NCBI RefSeq assembly: GCF_020131355.1
Contig: NZ_JAHLEL010000014.1
Location: 248,001 to 312,000 of the forward strand
Direction of reading: 5' to 3'
Length of the DNA: 64,000 nt
Source of the DNA: Pseudonocardia sp. ICBG1293
Lineage (GTDB): Bacteria > Actinomycetota > Actinomycetes > Mycobacteriales > Pseudonocardiaceae
In this document: positions 1-8,969 of the stretch, one piece after another
How the letters are laid out: each line of letters starts with the position of its first letter
How positions within the stretch are numbered: position 1 is the stretch's first letter
The notes under the pieces: generated by a model
What the model saw: only the letters and a program-made list of their open reading frames with translations
What the model was told of the DNA's origin: nothing
Database searches by the model: none
Position numbers and translations under genes: made by a program

Positions 1-859
1 CGCGCCCCGCGGCGGCGATCGCGAAGGTGAACTGGGCGTCGGTACCGCAGGCATTGACGCACTTGTAGCACATGATGCACCGCGCGTAGTCCCGCACGTA
101 GAGCTCGTTGTCGATCTTGACGGGCTGGGCGACGGTCGCCCGGGTCGCGCCGTCGGGGGCCGGGTGGTGCCCGGGGTGGCGGCGGTCGCGCTCCCCCGGC
201 CCGGCCGGTGGGGCGGGGGGGCCGTAGCGGTCGGGGTCGACGCCGTAGTCGGTCATCCAGCGCGCCACGTCGGCGCTCGCCTGGGTCATGTCCACCGACG
301 ACGCCAGCAGTTCGAGCACCATCCGGCGGCTGTGCCGGACCCGGTCGGTGTCGGTCCGCACCTCCATCCCGTCCTCGCAGCGCCGCGCGCAGGAGGGCAC
401 CAGCGCGCGGGAGCCCTCGACCTCGACCACGCAGACCCGGCAGGCGTTGACCGGGTCCATGTTCGGCGCCCAGCACAGGGTGGGGGTGTCGGCCTGGGCC
501 GGGGAGCCCTCGCGGTGCAGGGCGTCGAGGATCGTCGCGTCCTCCGGGACCCGGACCTGCGTGCCGTCCAGGGTGACGGTGACGGTGCGCCGGATCGCTC
601 CGAGCATCACCGGGCCGCCGGCGAGCCGTTCGGCCGGCCCGGGGCGCGAGCCCGCCGGATCGGCCACGGTCACGCCGACCGCGCCGGCGCCGTTCGTGCG
701 GTGCAGGGCCGCGACGCCCTCCCCCGCGCCGGGGCCGTCCCCCGGAGTGCCGTCGACCGACGACGCGTCGGCCTCGGGCGCGCCGTCGACCTCCCCGGCC
801 CGGGGTGCCCGCGAGCCGCCGCCGGGCCCCATCGGGCCCTTGCCGCCGGTGGTGGTCAT
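1..859 (-). CDS. Formate dehydrogenase iron-sulfur subunit (2Fe-2S plus 4Fe-4S), partial
   Basis: The gene runs off the left edge, so only its first 286 codons or so are visible. A plant-type [2Fe-2S] domain carries Cys129, Cys140, Cys143 and Cys157. A ferredoxin-like CxxCxxCxxxC group follows at Cys261, Cys264, Cys267 and Cys271. This order matches the N-terminal half of FdsA/NuoG-type subunits of NAD-dependent formate dehydrogenases. The ATG overlaps the stop of the NuoEF-like gene by 4 bp (ATGA), so the two are translationally coupled. The first 84 residues are Gly/Ala-rich and low in complexity; a second ATG at 607 just before the ferredoxin fold is an alternative start. I infer that the unseen C-terminus carries the [4Fe-4S] segment missing from the catalytic subunit at 2743-4668. 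Confidence 0.85.
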   Translation of the reverse strand, partial: MTTTGGKGPMGPGGGSRAPRAGEVDGAPEADASSVDGTPGDGPGAGEGVAALHRTNGAGAVGVTVADPAGSRPGPAERLAGGPVMLGAIRRTVTVTLDGTQVRVPEDATILDALHREGSPAQADTPTLCWAPNMDPVNACRVCVVEVEGSRALVPSCARRCEDGMEVRTDTDRVRHSRRMVLELLASSVDMTQASADVARWMTDYGVDPDRYGPPAPPAGPGERDRRHPGHHPAPDGATRATVAQPVKIDNELYVRDYARCIMCYKCVNACGTDAQFTFAIAAAGR

Positions 860-2742
860 CGAGGCCCCCCGTGTCCGTTCGACGAGTGCGACGGCGCCGC
901 GATCAGTCCCAGGTCGAGTGCGGAGGCGACGGCCGAGGGCGCGGTCTGGCCGAGCCCGCAGATCGACGCGTCGCGCATCACGCGGGCGAGGTCGTCGAGC
1001 AGGGCCAGCTCGGTCTCCCGCGAGCCGAGCGGGGCGCCGCGTTCCAGCCGGGCCAGTGCCTCCTCCTGGCGCACCGTCCCGACACGGCACGGCACGCACT
1101 GCCCGCAGGACTCGTCGCGGAAGAAGGCCGCGATCCGGCGGAGGGTGGCGGTGAGGTCGGCGCGGTCGTCGAACACGAGTACGACGCCGGACCCGAGGGT
1201 GGCGCCGATGTCGCGGGCCCCTTCCAGGGTGAGTGTCACGTCGAGGTCCTGCGGGAGCACGAAGCCGCCCGCGGCACCGCCCAGCAGCACGGTGCGCAGG
1301 GTGCCGCGGGTGCCGCCGGCGAGGTCGAGCAGCTCGCGCAGGGTGGTGCCGAAGTCGACCTCGTAGACCCCGGGGACGCCGACGGCACCGGAGACGCAGA
1401 ACAGCTTCGACCCGGTGGAGCGGCCGCCGCCGACCGCGGCGAACGCCCCGCCGCCGATGTTCAGGACCTCCAGCACGTTGTAGAGGGTCTCGACGTTGTT
1501 GATCGCGGTGGGCTTCCCGAACAGCCCGGAGGTCGCCGGGAACGGCGGCTTGTTCCGTGGTTCGCCCCGGTAGCCCTCGATCGACTCCAGCAGGGCGGTC
1601 TCCTCGCCGCAGATGTAGGCCCCGGCCCCGCGGCGCAGGTCGATGTCGAACGCGAAGCCCTCGCCCATGACGTCGTCGCCGAGGTGGCCGCGGGCCCGGG
1701 CGGCGGCGATCGCGTCCTGCAGCCGCCGGGTCGCCAGCGGGTACTCGCCGCGGATGTAGAGGTGCCCGACCGTCGCGCCGGTCACGTACCCGGCGATCGT
1801 CATGGCCTCGACCAGGCCGAACGGGTCGCCCTCCATCAGCACCCGGTCCTTGAAGGTGCCCGGCTCGGACTCGTCGGCGTTGCAGACGAGGTGGTGCGGG
1901 CGCTGGGGGGACTGCGCGACGCCCTCCCACTTGACCCCGGTGGGGAACGCCGCGCCGCCGCGCCCGGTCAGCGATGCGTCCTTCAGCTCGGCGATCACCC
2001 GGGTGGCGCCGAGGTCGACCGCGCGGCGCAGTGCGGCGTAGCCGCCCCGGGCGCGGTAGTCGTCGAGCGAGGTGGGGTCGACGACGCCGACCCGGCGCAG
2101 CAGCCGCAGGTGCTCACCGGTCCGGGTCTGGGGTGCGGAGACGGTGGTGTCGGCGAAGGCCCGGTCGGCCTCGGAGGCCTGCTCACCCGACGGGTCGGCG
2201 GGCGCGTGCGCCGCGGCGAGGACGGCCTGCGGGGTCGCGGGGGCCTGGGACAGGTCCGGCTCGCCCGCGCGCTGGTGGAGCACCGCGGGCGCCCGCTCGC
2301 ACAGTCCCAGGCAGGGGCTGCGCACCACGCAGGCGCGCGCGCCGTCGAGCTCACGCTCCAGCGCGGCGACGATCTCCTCGCCCCCCGCGGGCCCGCAGGC
2401 GACGTCGTCGCACACGTGGACCACGCGCGGGGCGCGGGGCTCGACGGAGAACATCGCGTAGAAGGTGGCGACGCCGTACACCTCGGCCGGCGGGACCTGC
2501 AGGGTCCGGGCGACGTGGTTGAGCGAGCCCTCCGAGAGCCATCCCGCCGTGTCGTGCACCGCATGCAGCAACGGCAGCAGCAGGTGGCGCCGGGAGCGCG
2601 CGGCGTGCCCGGCGTGCACCGACCGGGTCGGCCGGTCCCCGGCGGTCGTGTCCGCGGCGGCGGGGGCCAGCAGCGCGAACGCCGCGTCCACGGCCTCCCG
2701 TTCGGCCGCGGTCGGCGTGGCGGTGGAGATGTGGAGATCCAT
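856..2742 (-). CDS. NuoE-NuoF fusion subunit of NAD-dependent formate dehydrogenase
   Basis: This 628-residue protein fuses a NuoE-like thioredoxin-fold [2Fe-2S] domain (residues 50-180; Cys111, Cys116, Cys144, Cys148) to a NuoF-like FMN/NAD domain (230-628). The NuoF part has the glycine-rich GRGGAAFPTG FMN/NAD loop at 260-269 and a C-terminal [4Fe-4S] site at Cys546, Cys549, Cys552 and Cys595. In this family the subunit passes electrons from the iron-sulfur chain to NAD+ through FMN. The start follows the stop of the catalytic subunit directly and the end overlaps the next gene by 4 bp, so all three belong to one operon. No residue expected for FMN or cluster binding is obviously missing. 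Confidence 0.93.
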   Translation of the reverse strand: MDLHISTATPTAAEREAVDAAFALLAPAAADTTAGDRPTRSVHAGHAARSRRHLLLPLLHAVHDTAGWLSEGSLNHVARTLQVPPAEVYGVATFYAMFSVEPRAPRVVHVCDDVACGPAGGEEIVAALERELDGARACVVRSPCLGLCERAPAVLHQRAGEPDLSQAPATPQAVLAAAHAPADPSGEQASEADRAFADTTVSAPQTRTGEHLRLLRRVGVVDPTSLDDYRARGGYAALRRAVDLGATRVIAELKDASLTGRGGAAFPTGVKWEGVAQSPQRPHHLVCNADESEPGTFKDRVLMEGDPFGLVEAMTIAGYVTGATVGHLYIRGEYPLATRRLQDAIAAARARGHLGDDVMGEGFAFDIDLRRGAGAYICGEETALLESIEGYRGEPRNKPPFPATSGLFGKPTAINNVETLYNVLEVLNIGGGAFAAVGGGRSTGSKLFCVSGAVGVPGVYEVDFGTTLRELLDLAGGTRGTLRTVLLGGAAGGFVLPQDLDVTLTLEGARDIGATLGSGVVLVFDDRADLTATLRRIAAFFRDESCGQCVPCRVGTVRQEEALARLERGAPLGSRETELALLDDLARVMRDASICGLGQTAPSAVASALDLGLIAAPSHSSNGHGGPR

Positions 2743-4668
2743 TCACAGCCTCTCGATGCGCACCGCGGTCGCCTTGAACTCCGAGGTCCCCGACTTGGGG
2801 TCCCACGCGTCGTTGGTCAGCACGTTGACGTCGACCTGCTCGGTGAAGTGCGGGGTGAACGAGGCCAGGCCCGGCCGCAGCGACCGGTCGACCCACACCG
2901 GCGCCTCGACGCTGCCCCGACGGCTGGTGACCCGGACCCGGTCGCCGTCGGTGACCCCGAGCGCGGCGGCGTCGGCGGCGTCGATGCGCAGCGACTCCCG
3001 GCGGCGCAGCGGGGAGGCGTAGCCGCCGGTCTGCACCCCGGAGTTGTACGCGTCGAGCAGCCGCACCGTGGTGAGCCGGATCGGGTACTCCTCGGTGAGC
3101 TCGTCGGCCGGCGGCACGTGCTCGACCGGGGTGAACGGCGCGGCCGCCCCGCGCTCGTCCGGGTCGTCGGCCCACAGCCGGGCGTGCATCAACGGTGTGC
3201 CCGGGTGGTCCTCGGCGGGGCAGGGCCACTGGATGCCGCCGAGCGCGTCGAGGCGGTCGTAGCTCATGCCGTGGTGCCAGTTCAGCGACACCGAGCGCAG
3301 CTCGTCCCACACCTGCTCGGCGGTCGGCTCGCCCCAGTCGTGCCCGAGCCGCTGCGCGACGCCGCAGATGATGTGGGTGTCGGGGCGGGCCAGGCCCGGC
3401 GGGTCGAGGGCCTTGCGGACCCGCTGGACGCGGCGCTCGGAGTTGGTGACGGTGCCCTCGTACTCGCACCAGTCCGCGGCGGCGGGCAGCACGACGTCGG
3501 CCAGCTCGGCGGTGGCGGTGCGGAAGATGTCCTGGACGACGAGGTGGTCGAGGGAGGACAGCAGGTGCCGGGCGTGGGCGGCGTCGGCCTCGGACTCGGC
3601 GGGGTTCTCCCCGATGCAGTACAGCGCGCTCATCTCCCCGGCCTCCATCGCCTCGAACATCTGCGACAGGTGCCTGCCCGGCCGGTCGGGGAACTCGACG
3701 CCGCCGTAGACGGCGTGGAAGCGGGCGTGCGCGTCGGGGTCGGACACGTCGTAGCCGCCGGGCAGCTTGGCCGGGATGGCGCCCATGTCGCCGCCGCCCT
3801 GCACGTTGTTCTGCCCGCGCAGCGGGACCAGGCCGGAGCCGTAGCGGCCGACGTGACCGGTCAGCAGCGCGAGGTTGATCAGCGCGAAGACGTAGTCGGC
3901 GGCGTTGTGGTGCTCGGTGATGCCCAGCGTCCAGCAGATCTGGGCACGGTCGGCGCGGCCGTAGGCGTGCGCCAGCTCCCGGATCGAGGCGGCAGGCACC
4001 CCGGTGATCTCCTCCGCCCGCTCCAGCGTGTACGGCTCCACCGCGGCCCGGTAGTCCTCGAACCCGGTGGTGGAGCGCTGCACGAACGCGTGGTTCACCA
4101 GCCCGGCGTGGATGATCTCGCGGCCGACCGCGTTGGCCAGCGCGATGTCGGTGCCCACGTCGAGCCCGAGCCACGAGTCCGCCCAGTGCGCGGTCGAGGT
4201 GTGGCGCGGGTCGACCGAGAACATCCGGGCGCCCTTGCGGATCCCCTGCAGCACGTGGTGGAAGAAGATCGGGTGCGTCTCGCGGGCGTTACTGCCCCAC
4301 AGGACGAGGAGGTCGGCGTTCTCCGCCTCGACGTAGGCGGAGGTGCCGCCGCCGGCACCGAACACTGCCGTCAGACCGACGACGCTGGGAGCGTGTCAAG
4401 TGCGGTTGCAGCTGTCGACGTTGTTGCTGCCCATCACCGCCCGGGCGAACTTCTGCGCGACGTAGTTCATCTCGTTGGTCGCCTTCGAGCAGCTGAACAT
4501 CCCGAAGCGGTCCCCCGGGACGCCCGCGAACCCGGCCGCGGCGCGGTCGAGGGCCTCGTCCCAGGACGCCGGGCGCAGCACCCCGTTCTCACGGACCAGC
4601 GGCTCGGTCAGGCGGGCGTGGCGGGGCCGGAAGCCCCGGCGCGATCCCTGCGGACGGGTGGCGGTCAT
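2743..4668 (-). CDS. Selenocysteine-containing formate dehydrogenase catalytic subunit (molybdopterin)
   Basis: This is a formate dehydrogenase-H/FdsA-type molybdopterin subunit. An in-frame TGA at 4396-4398 is codon 91. It sits in the context [19 protein letters not shown], exactly where FdhF-type enzymes have selenocysteine followed by the catalytic His. Reading through gives 641 residues with continuous homology on both sides, including [14 protein letters not shown] and the C-terminal cofactor domain. The ATG at 4668 follows a GGAGG ribosome site. The protein begins at the RLTEPLVR segment that normally comes straight after the N-terminal [4Fe-4S] cysteines, so that domain is absent here. 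The mobA and fdhD neighbours support the role. A standard gene caller would split it into 90- and 540-residue pieces. Confidence 0.92.
4366..4398 (-). promoter_or_regulatory. Probable bacterial SECIS element after the UGA codon
   Basis: Right after the UGA (4396-4398) the mRNA can form a small hairpin: CGUC (4384-4381) with GACG (4372-4369). The 8-nt loop contains GGUC (4377-4374). From memory of the E. coli fdhF element, its GGUC loop also lies 18 nt after the UGA, the same spacing as here. SelB recognises this loop. The stem is short (4 bp) and the bulged U of E. coli is not clearly present, so the fold is a prediction. Confidence 0.6.
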
Positions 4669-4730
4669 CGTCGGCCTCCGGCGTGGTGGTTCCCTCGGCT
4701 CCGCGCACCGTAGCAAGGTCGAGACCCGCG

Positions 4731-5519
4731 TCACACCCCCGCGAGCTCGTCGCCGGTCACCAGCGGGAACCACGGCGGCAGCGGTTCCGTGCCATCGGCG
4801 AGGGCCACCGGTCGTCCCAGCTCCCCCGCCGTACGGGCGCGGACGGTGCGGGCCCGGCCCGCGTCGTGCAGCCGCACGGCGGGCAGCGGACGGGCCCGCG
4901 CGGCCGCCAGCTCGGCGGGGGTGTTGACGTTGGTGAGCGAGGCCAGGTCCGGGTCGAGGCGGGCCAGCACCGGGTCGCTGCGCAGGGTCTGCTCACCGAT
5001 CCGGCGGACCGCGACCCGGTCGAACAGCGACGGCGGGCGGCCCTGCCCGGCCGCGGTCAGCTCGTCGATCACCGGGGCCAGCTCGGTGGCGTAGGCCGCG
5101 GCGAGGGGCTGGTGGTGCCCGAACGCCTCGGGCAGCGCGACGTCGTGCTCCCCGCGCAGGTCCAGCACCCGGGCGACGAACGCGGGGTGCAGCAGCGGCA
5201 GGTCGACCGACGCGACGAACGCCACCTGCGCCCGGCCGGCGACGGCGGCCAGCCCGGCGCCGATCGCGGGCAGCGGGCCGAGCCCGGGCACCGGGTCGTC
5301 GACGACCTCGGTGCCCGGCGGGAGCTGCGGCAGCTCCTGCCCGGCGGCCCGCACGACGACCAGCGGCCCGTCCACCGCGCGGCCCAGTACGGCGACGGTG
5401 CGGGTCAGCAGCGCCGCCCCGTGCCAGTCCAGCGACGCCTTCGCCGTCCCCATCCGCGACGACGCACCACCCGCCGGCACGATGCCCGCCCCCGGCCGCC
5501 GACCCCCGTACCCGCGCAC
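4731..5519 (-). CDS. mobA: Molybdenum cofactor guanylyl/cytidylyltransferase (MobA-like)
   Basis: The N-terminus carries the nucleotidyltransferase signature [10 protein letters not shown] followed by a Lys (residues 15-27), and the Asp-rich core VASVDLPLL follows. This is the MobA family, which attaches GMP or CMP to molybdopterin to make the dinucleotide cofactor of formate dehydrogenase. It is the first gene on the minus strand before the catalytic subunit (62-bp gap) and diverges from fdhD. The GTG at 5519 was chosen because it lies about 10 residues before the signature. After the usual end of the fold (about residue 205) there is an extra tail of about 55 residues that I cannot assign. 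Confidence 0.88.
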   Translation of the reverse strand: MRGYGGRRPGAGIVPAGGASSRMGTAKASLDWHGAALLTRTVAVLGRAVDGPLVVVRAAGQELPQLPPGTEVVDDPVPGLGPLPAIGAGLAAVAGRAQVAFVASVDLPLLHPAFVARVLDLRGEHDVALPEAFGHHQPLAAAYATELAPVIDELTAAGQGRPPSLFDRVAVRRIGEQTLRSDPVLARLDPDLASLTNVNTPAELAAARARPLPAVRLHDAGRARTVRARTAGELGRPVALADGTEPLPPWFPLVTGDELAGV

Positions 5520-5570
5520 GCGGCCGATCCTCCTCCTACCCTGGGGGGTCGACAGCGGGAGGGGATCGGA

Positions 5571-6398
5571 ATGGGACGGCTGACCGTGCGGCGCCCGGTG
5601 CTGCACCTGAACCCGGACGGCAGCACCCGCTCGCGGCCGGACACCCTCGTGGCCGAGGAGCCGCTGGAGCTGCGCGTCGGGGGGAAGGCGTTGTCGGTGA
5701 CGATGCGCACCCCCGGCCACGACGTGGAGCTCGCGCACGGGTTCCTGCTGACCGAGGGTGTGATCGGCTCCGGGCTGGACCTGGCCGGGGCCCGGTACTG
5801 CAACTCGGTCGACGAGCAGGGCCGCAACACCTACAACGTGCTCGACGTCGACCTGGCCGAGGGCGTCGCCCCGCCGGACGCGTCGGTGGAGCGGAACTTC
5901 TACACCACCTCGTCGTGCGGGGTGTGCGGGAAGGCCTCGCTGGACGCGGTGAAGCTGAAGACCCGGCACTCCCCCGCCGCGGACCCGCTGCGGATCGGCC
6001 GGGAGCTGCTGCTGGAGCTGCCCGACCGGCTGCGCGAGCACCAGAAGGTGTTCGGCTCCACCGGCGGGCTGCACGCCGCCGCCCTGTTCGACGCCGACGG
6101 CGGCCTGCTCGCCGCGCGGGAGGACGTGGGGCGGCACAACGCGGTGGACAAGGTGCTGGGCCGGATGGTGATGGACGGCCGGGTGCCCGCCGCGGGCACC
6201 GTGCTGATGGTGTCCGGGCGGGCGTCGTTCGAGCTCGTGCAGAAGGCCGTGATGGCCGGAGTACCGATGCTCGCGGCCGTGTCGGCGCCGTCGTCGCTGG
6301 CCGTCGAGCTCGCCGAGGAGTCCGGGATGACCCTGGTCGGGTTCCTGCGCGGGCGGACCGGCAACGTCTACACCGGGGCCGAGCGGATCGACCTGTAG
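5571..6398 (+). CDS. fdhD: Formate dehydrogenase accessory sulfurtransferase FdhD
   Basis: FdhD moves sulfur from a cysteine desulfurase onto the molybdenum cofactor, which formate dehydrogenases need for activity. The 275-residue protein has the diagnostic loop SSCGVCG with Cys116 and Cys119, plus the conserved [15 protein letters not shown] and [12 protein letters not shown] segments. The ATG at 5571 follows GGGAGGGGAT. It diverges from mobA across only 51 bp (5520-5570), which must hold the promoters for both directions. The position beside the selenoprotein Fdh operon fits its role. Confidence 0.96.
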   Translation: MGRLTVRRPVLHLNPDGSTRSRPDTLVAEEPLELRVGGKALSVTMRTPGHDVELAHGFLLTEGVIGSGLDLAGARYCNSVDEQGRNTYNVLDVDLAEGVAPPDASVERNFYTTSSCGVCGKASLDAVKLKTRHSPAADPLRIGRELLLELPDRLREHQKVFGSTGGLHAAALFDADGGLLAAREDVGRHNAVDKVLGRMVMDGRVPAAGTVLMVSGRASFELVQKAVMAGVPMLAAVSAPSSLAVELAEESGMTLVGFLRGRTGNVYTGAERIDL

Positions 6399-6410
6399 GC
6401 CGGGGGTGGA

Positions 6411-7391
6411 TCAGGCCCGCGGGGTGAGCGTGGCCCAGGCCCGCTCGTGCCGGTCCACCACCCGGCGCAGCCGCCCCGCGTTCCCGGCCGGCCCGACCAG
6501 CGCCGCGACCGTGGCGACGACCAGTGCACAGCCGATGACCTGCCAGCCGGTGAGGGTCTCCCCGAGCACCAGCATGCCGAGCAGCACCGAGAGCACCGGG
6601 TGTACCAGCAGCAGCGCACCCGCGGTGCCCGGGGCGAGCCCAGCCGATCCACGCCCGATCAGCACCCAGGACACCACCTGTCCGGTCAGTGCCAGCACGA
6701 TCAGCCAGGCCCACGTCGTCGCGGGGAGGGCCACGACGATCCCGCCGCCGGCGACACCGACGATCCCGCAGGTGACCCCGGCCCCGACGGTCGCCAGCGC
6801 GACCGGGGTCACGAGGTGGCGCGGCCGGCCCCGGGACACCGAGCGGTTGAGGTGCAGGAAGCCGGCGTAGGCGACCCCGGCGAGGGTGCCGAGCACCGCG
6901 CCGCGCACCGGTTCCGGCCCGCCGACCCCGGCACCCAGTACCCCGCCGGCCAGGGCGATCCCGCCCAGCAGCAGCGGCGCGGCGTAGACGAGCCTGCGCG
7001 GGACCCGCTCGCCCGCGACCACCCAGGCGATCAGCGGCAGCGCCAGCACCTGGATGTTGAGCACGACGTTCGCGATGCCGGCGCCCGCGTCGAGCACCGC
7101 GCGGGTCCACAGCAGGAAGTCCGCACCGAGGAACACCCCGGACAGCAGAGCCCAGCCGACCGTCGCGAGCGGGAGCCCGCCGGCGCGCCGGTACTCGGCC
7201 AGGGCCCACGGCGCCAGCACGACCAGCGCGAGCACGCACCGCCAGAACGACGCCGTCGCCGGGTCCGCGCCCGCGAGCGCGACGAGGATGCCGGTCCAGG
7301 CCAGCACCGAGGCGCCGGCGAGCAGGAGGAGGGTGGAGTGCGGGTCGGGGGCGGTGCGTACGGTCACGGGCTCCACGATCCCCGCGTCCAC
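6411..7391 (-). CDS. EamA/DMT-family membrane exporter
   Basis: This 326-residue, highly hydrophobic protein has about ten predicted membrane segments in two EamA repeats, typical of drug/metabolite transporters such as RhtA/YdcZ-type exporters. The substrate cannot be told from sequence. The start is a GTG at 7391. The gene diverges from the LysR gene at 10030, a common regulator/exporter pairing, but about 2.6 kb of insertion sequence now lies between them. It converges tightly with fdhD (12 bp apart). Confidence 0.88.
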   Translation of the reverse strand: MDAGIVEPVTVRTAPDPHSTLLLLAGASVLAWTGILVALAGADPATASFWRCVLALVVLAPWALAEYRRAGGLPLATVGWALLSGVFLGADFLLWTRAVLDAGAGIANVVLNIQVLALPLIAWVVAGERVPRRLVYAAPLLLGGIALAGGVLGAGVGGPEPVRGAVLGTLAGVAYAGFLHLNRSVSRGRPRHLVTPVALATVGAGVTCGIVGVAGGGIVVALPATTWAWLIVLALTGQVVSWVLIGRGSAGLAPGTAGALLLVHPVLSVLLGMLVLGETLTGWQVIGCALVVATVAALVGPAGNAGRLRRVVDRHERAWATLTPRA

Positions 7392-7498
7392 CGCAAAGAT
7401 CCAATGAGTGTTCCTACCCGGTACCGCTAAGAGGTCGTTTCAGAAGTCGGCGTGTCGGTCCTGTGTGGATCGGCGCTGGTAGCTGATCATGTCCGGTC

Positions 7499-8344
7499 GT
7501 GGCGCGGCGATCTTGTGTCGAGCGATTGGTGAGCGACGAGCTGTGGGCGCTGGTGGAGCCGCTGCTGCCCAAGCCGCGCAAGCACAAGCGGGGACGGACA
7601 GGCCGTCCGCGGGTGCCGGATCGGGCCGCTCTGGCCGGGATCGTGTTCGTGCTCAAGACCGGGATCAGCTGGAACGCGCTGCCCGCCGAGCTCGGCTGTG
7701 GGTCCGGAGTGACCTGCTGGCGGCGGCTACGGCAGTGGCAGCAGGCCGGGGTCTGGGCCCAGCTGCACCGGGTGATGCTCGACCGCCTCGCCCAGCAGGG
7801 CCTGCTGGACTGGTCGCGGGCGGCGGTGGACAGCGTGAGCGTGCGGGCCAAGCGCCGCGGCGAGGCCACCGGGCCCTCGCCGACCGATCGCGGGAAGGCG
7901 GGCAGCAAGTACCACGTGCTCTGCGACCGAGGCGGGCTCCCGCTGCATGCGCTGGTCACCGGGGCGAACACCCACGACAGTCGGATGCTCGCCCCGCTGC
8001 TGGACACCAACCCCGGCGTCCGCGAACGGGCGGGACAGCCGGGGCGTCCGCGACGTCGGCCGGACAAGGTGCACGCCGACAAGGGCTACGACTATCCCCG
8101 CTGCCGCCGCTACCTGAGTGGGCGTGGGATCGGGGTGCGGATCGCCCGGCGCGGGATCGAGGACTCCACCCGGCTCGGGCGGGTCCGCTGGGTCGTCGAG
8201 CGCACCATGTCCTGGCTGCTGGACTTCCGCCGCCTCGCGCTGCGCTACGACCGCGCCGAATCCACGATCACCGCGCTGTTATCGCTGGCCTGCGCCCTGA
8301 TCTGCCACCGCCGCCTCACCAAGCCGAAGCCGAAGCCGAAGTGA
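7499..8344 (+). CDS. IS5-family transposase of IS-A copy 1
   Basis: This 281-residue DDE transposase has an N-terminal IS5-type DUF4096 domain (residues 12-85) and the catalytic triad Asp111 (AAVDSVSV), Asp194 (VHADKGYD) and Glu234 (WVVERTMSW with the usual YREK-like Arg). The start is a GTG at 7499; a later GTG at 7529 is possible. The C-terminus ends in a run of Lys-Pro dipeptides encoded by a 6-bp repeat, which is one unit longer than in the second copy. It looks intact and could be active. Confidence 0.95.
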   Translation: MARRSCVERLVSDELWALVEPLLPKPRKHKRGRTGRPRVPDRAALAGIVFVLKTGISWNALPAELGCGSGVTCWRRLRQWQQAGVWAQLHRVMLDRLAQQGLLDWSRAAVDSVSVRAKRRGEATGPSPTDRGKAGSKYHVLCDRGGLPLHALVTGANTHDSRMLAPLLDTNPGVRERAGQPGRPRRRPDKVHADKGYDYPRCRRYLSGRGIGVRIARRGIEDSTRLGRVRWVVERTMSWLLDFRRLALRYDRAESTITALLSLACALICHRRLTKPKPKPK

Positions 8345-8375
8345 TGGTCGACCCAGCCCTCGCTGAGGCACTCGC

Positions 8376-8969
8376 CTACGAGGTCGGGGCCAGCGGCCGC
8401 CAGGCCAGCCACTCCAAGGCCCGGTCGGCCTCGTCAGGGTCGAAGCGGTGCGGGTCGAACGGCCCGCCCGCCCACTCCAGGCGCTCGGCGCGGTCGGGAT
8501 GGTCAGGGTCGGCGAGCACGGCCTGGAAGTCCTCATACCCCCCGATCCCGCCGACGTCCTCGGGCGGGCACGCCCCCTGCCCGGCGACGCATCGCGGATA
8601 GCACACTCCCGGCTCGACGGCCGCGACCGCCTCGACGGTGATCTCGTGGGCCCAGTTGTCACCGAAGTCGTAGACGTAACCGAACCGGTCACCAGCCTTG
8701 ACCAGCCGAAACAGCTTCTCTTTCGTCTCGTCGGCGACATCCTGTCCGGGCCAGTCCGGGTCTGGGATCCCGTAGCGGCGCCCGACGATCTCGAACTCGT
8801 GCAGATGAGAGTTCGTCCAGCCCATCACTGACTGCACCACCTCGTGTAACACCGCCAAGTCGACCTCGCCCGGCACCTGCACCCGACGCCGGACCGCCGG
8901 CACCACCTCGGTCAGGACGATCTCCAACTCGAAAATCTTCGTCTTCTCAGACACACGAGGCGCGACCAT
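8376..8969 (-). CDS. pRiA4b ORF-3/IS1096 TnpR-like passenger protein of IS-A copy 1
   Basis: This 197-residue protein belongs to the plasmid pRiA4b ORF-3-like family (PF07929). The signatures seen are the Trp-rich HLHEFEIVGRRYG and the YVYDFGDNWAHEI segments. Members occur as the so-called TnpR passenger of IS1096 in mycobacteria; their biochemical role is not established. It converges on the transposase gene within the same terminal repeats. The protein is identical to that of the second copy (61906-62499), which suggests recent spread of the whole element. Confidence 0.92.
   Translation of the reverse strand: MVAPRVSEKTKIFELEIVLTEVVPAVRRRVQVPGEVDLAVLHEVVQSVMGWTNSHLHEFEIVGRRYGIPDPDWPGQDVADETKEKLFRLVKAGDRFGYVYDFGDNWAHEITVEAVAAVEPGVCYPRCVAGQGACPPEDVGGIGGYEDFQAVLADPDHPDRAERLEWAGGPFDPHRFDPDEADRALEWLAWRPLAPTS

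Noticed and set aside
805..4713. A 1302-codon open frame on the plus strand opposite the formate dehydrogenase operon
   Set aside because: It is antisense to three well-supported genes; such long frames are typical of codon bias in very GC-rich DNA, and the product has no recognisable domain.
2743..4773. The formate dehydrogenase as a pseudogene with a nonsense mutation
   Set aside because: The stop is TGA, falls exactly at the selenocysteine site, is followed by a SECIS-like loop, and the rest of the gene is intact.
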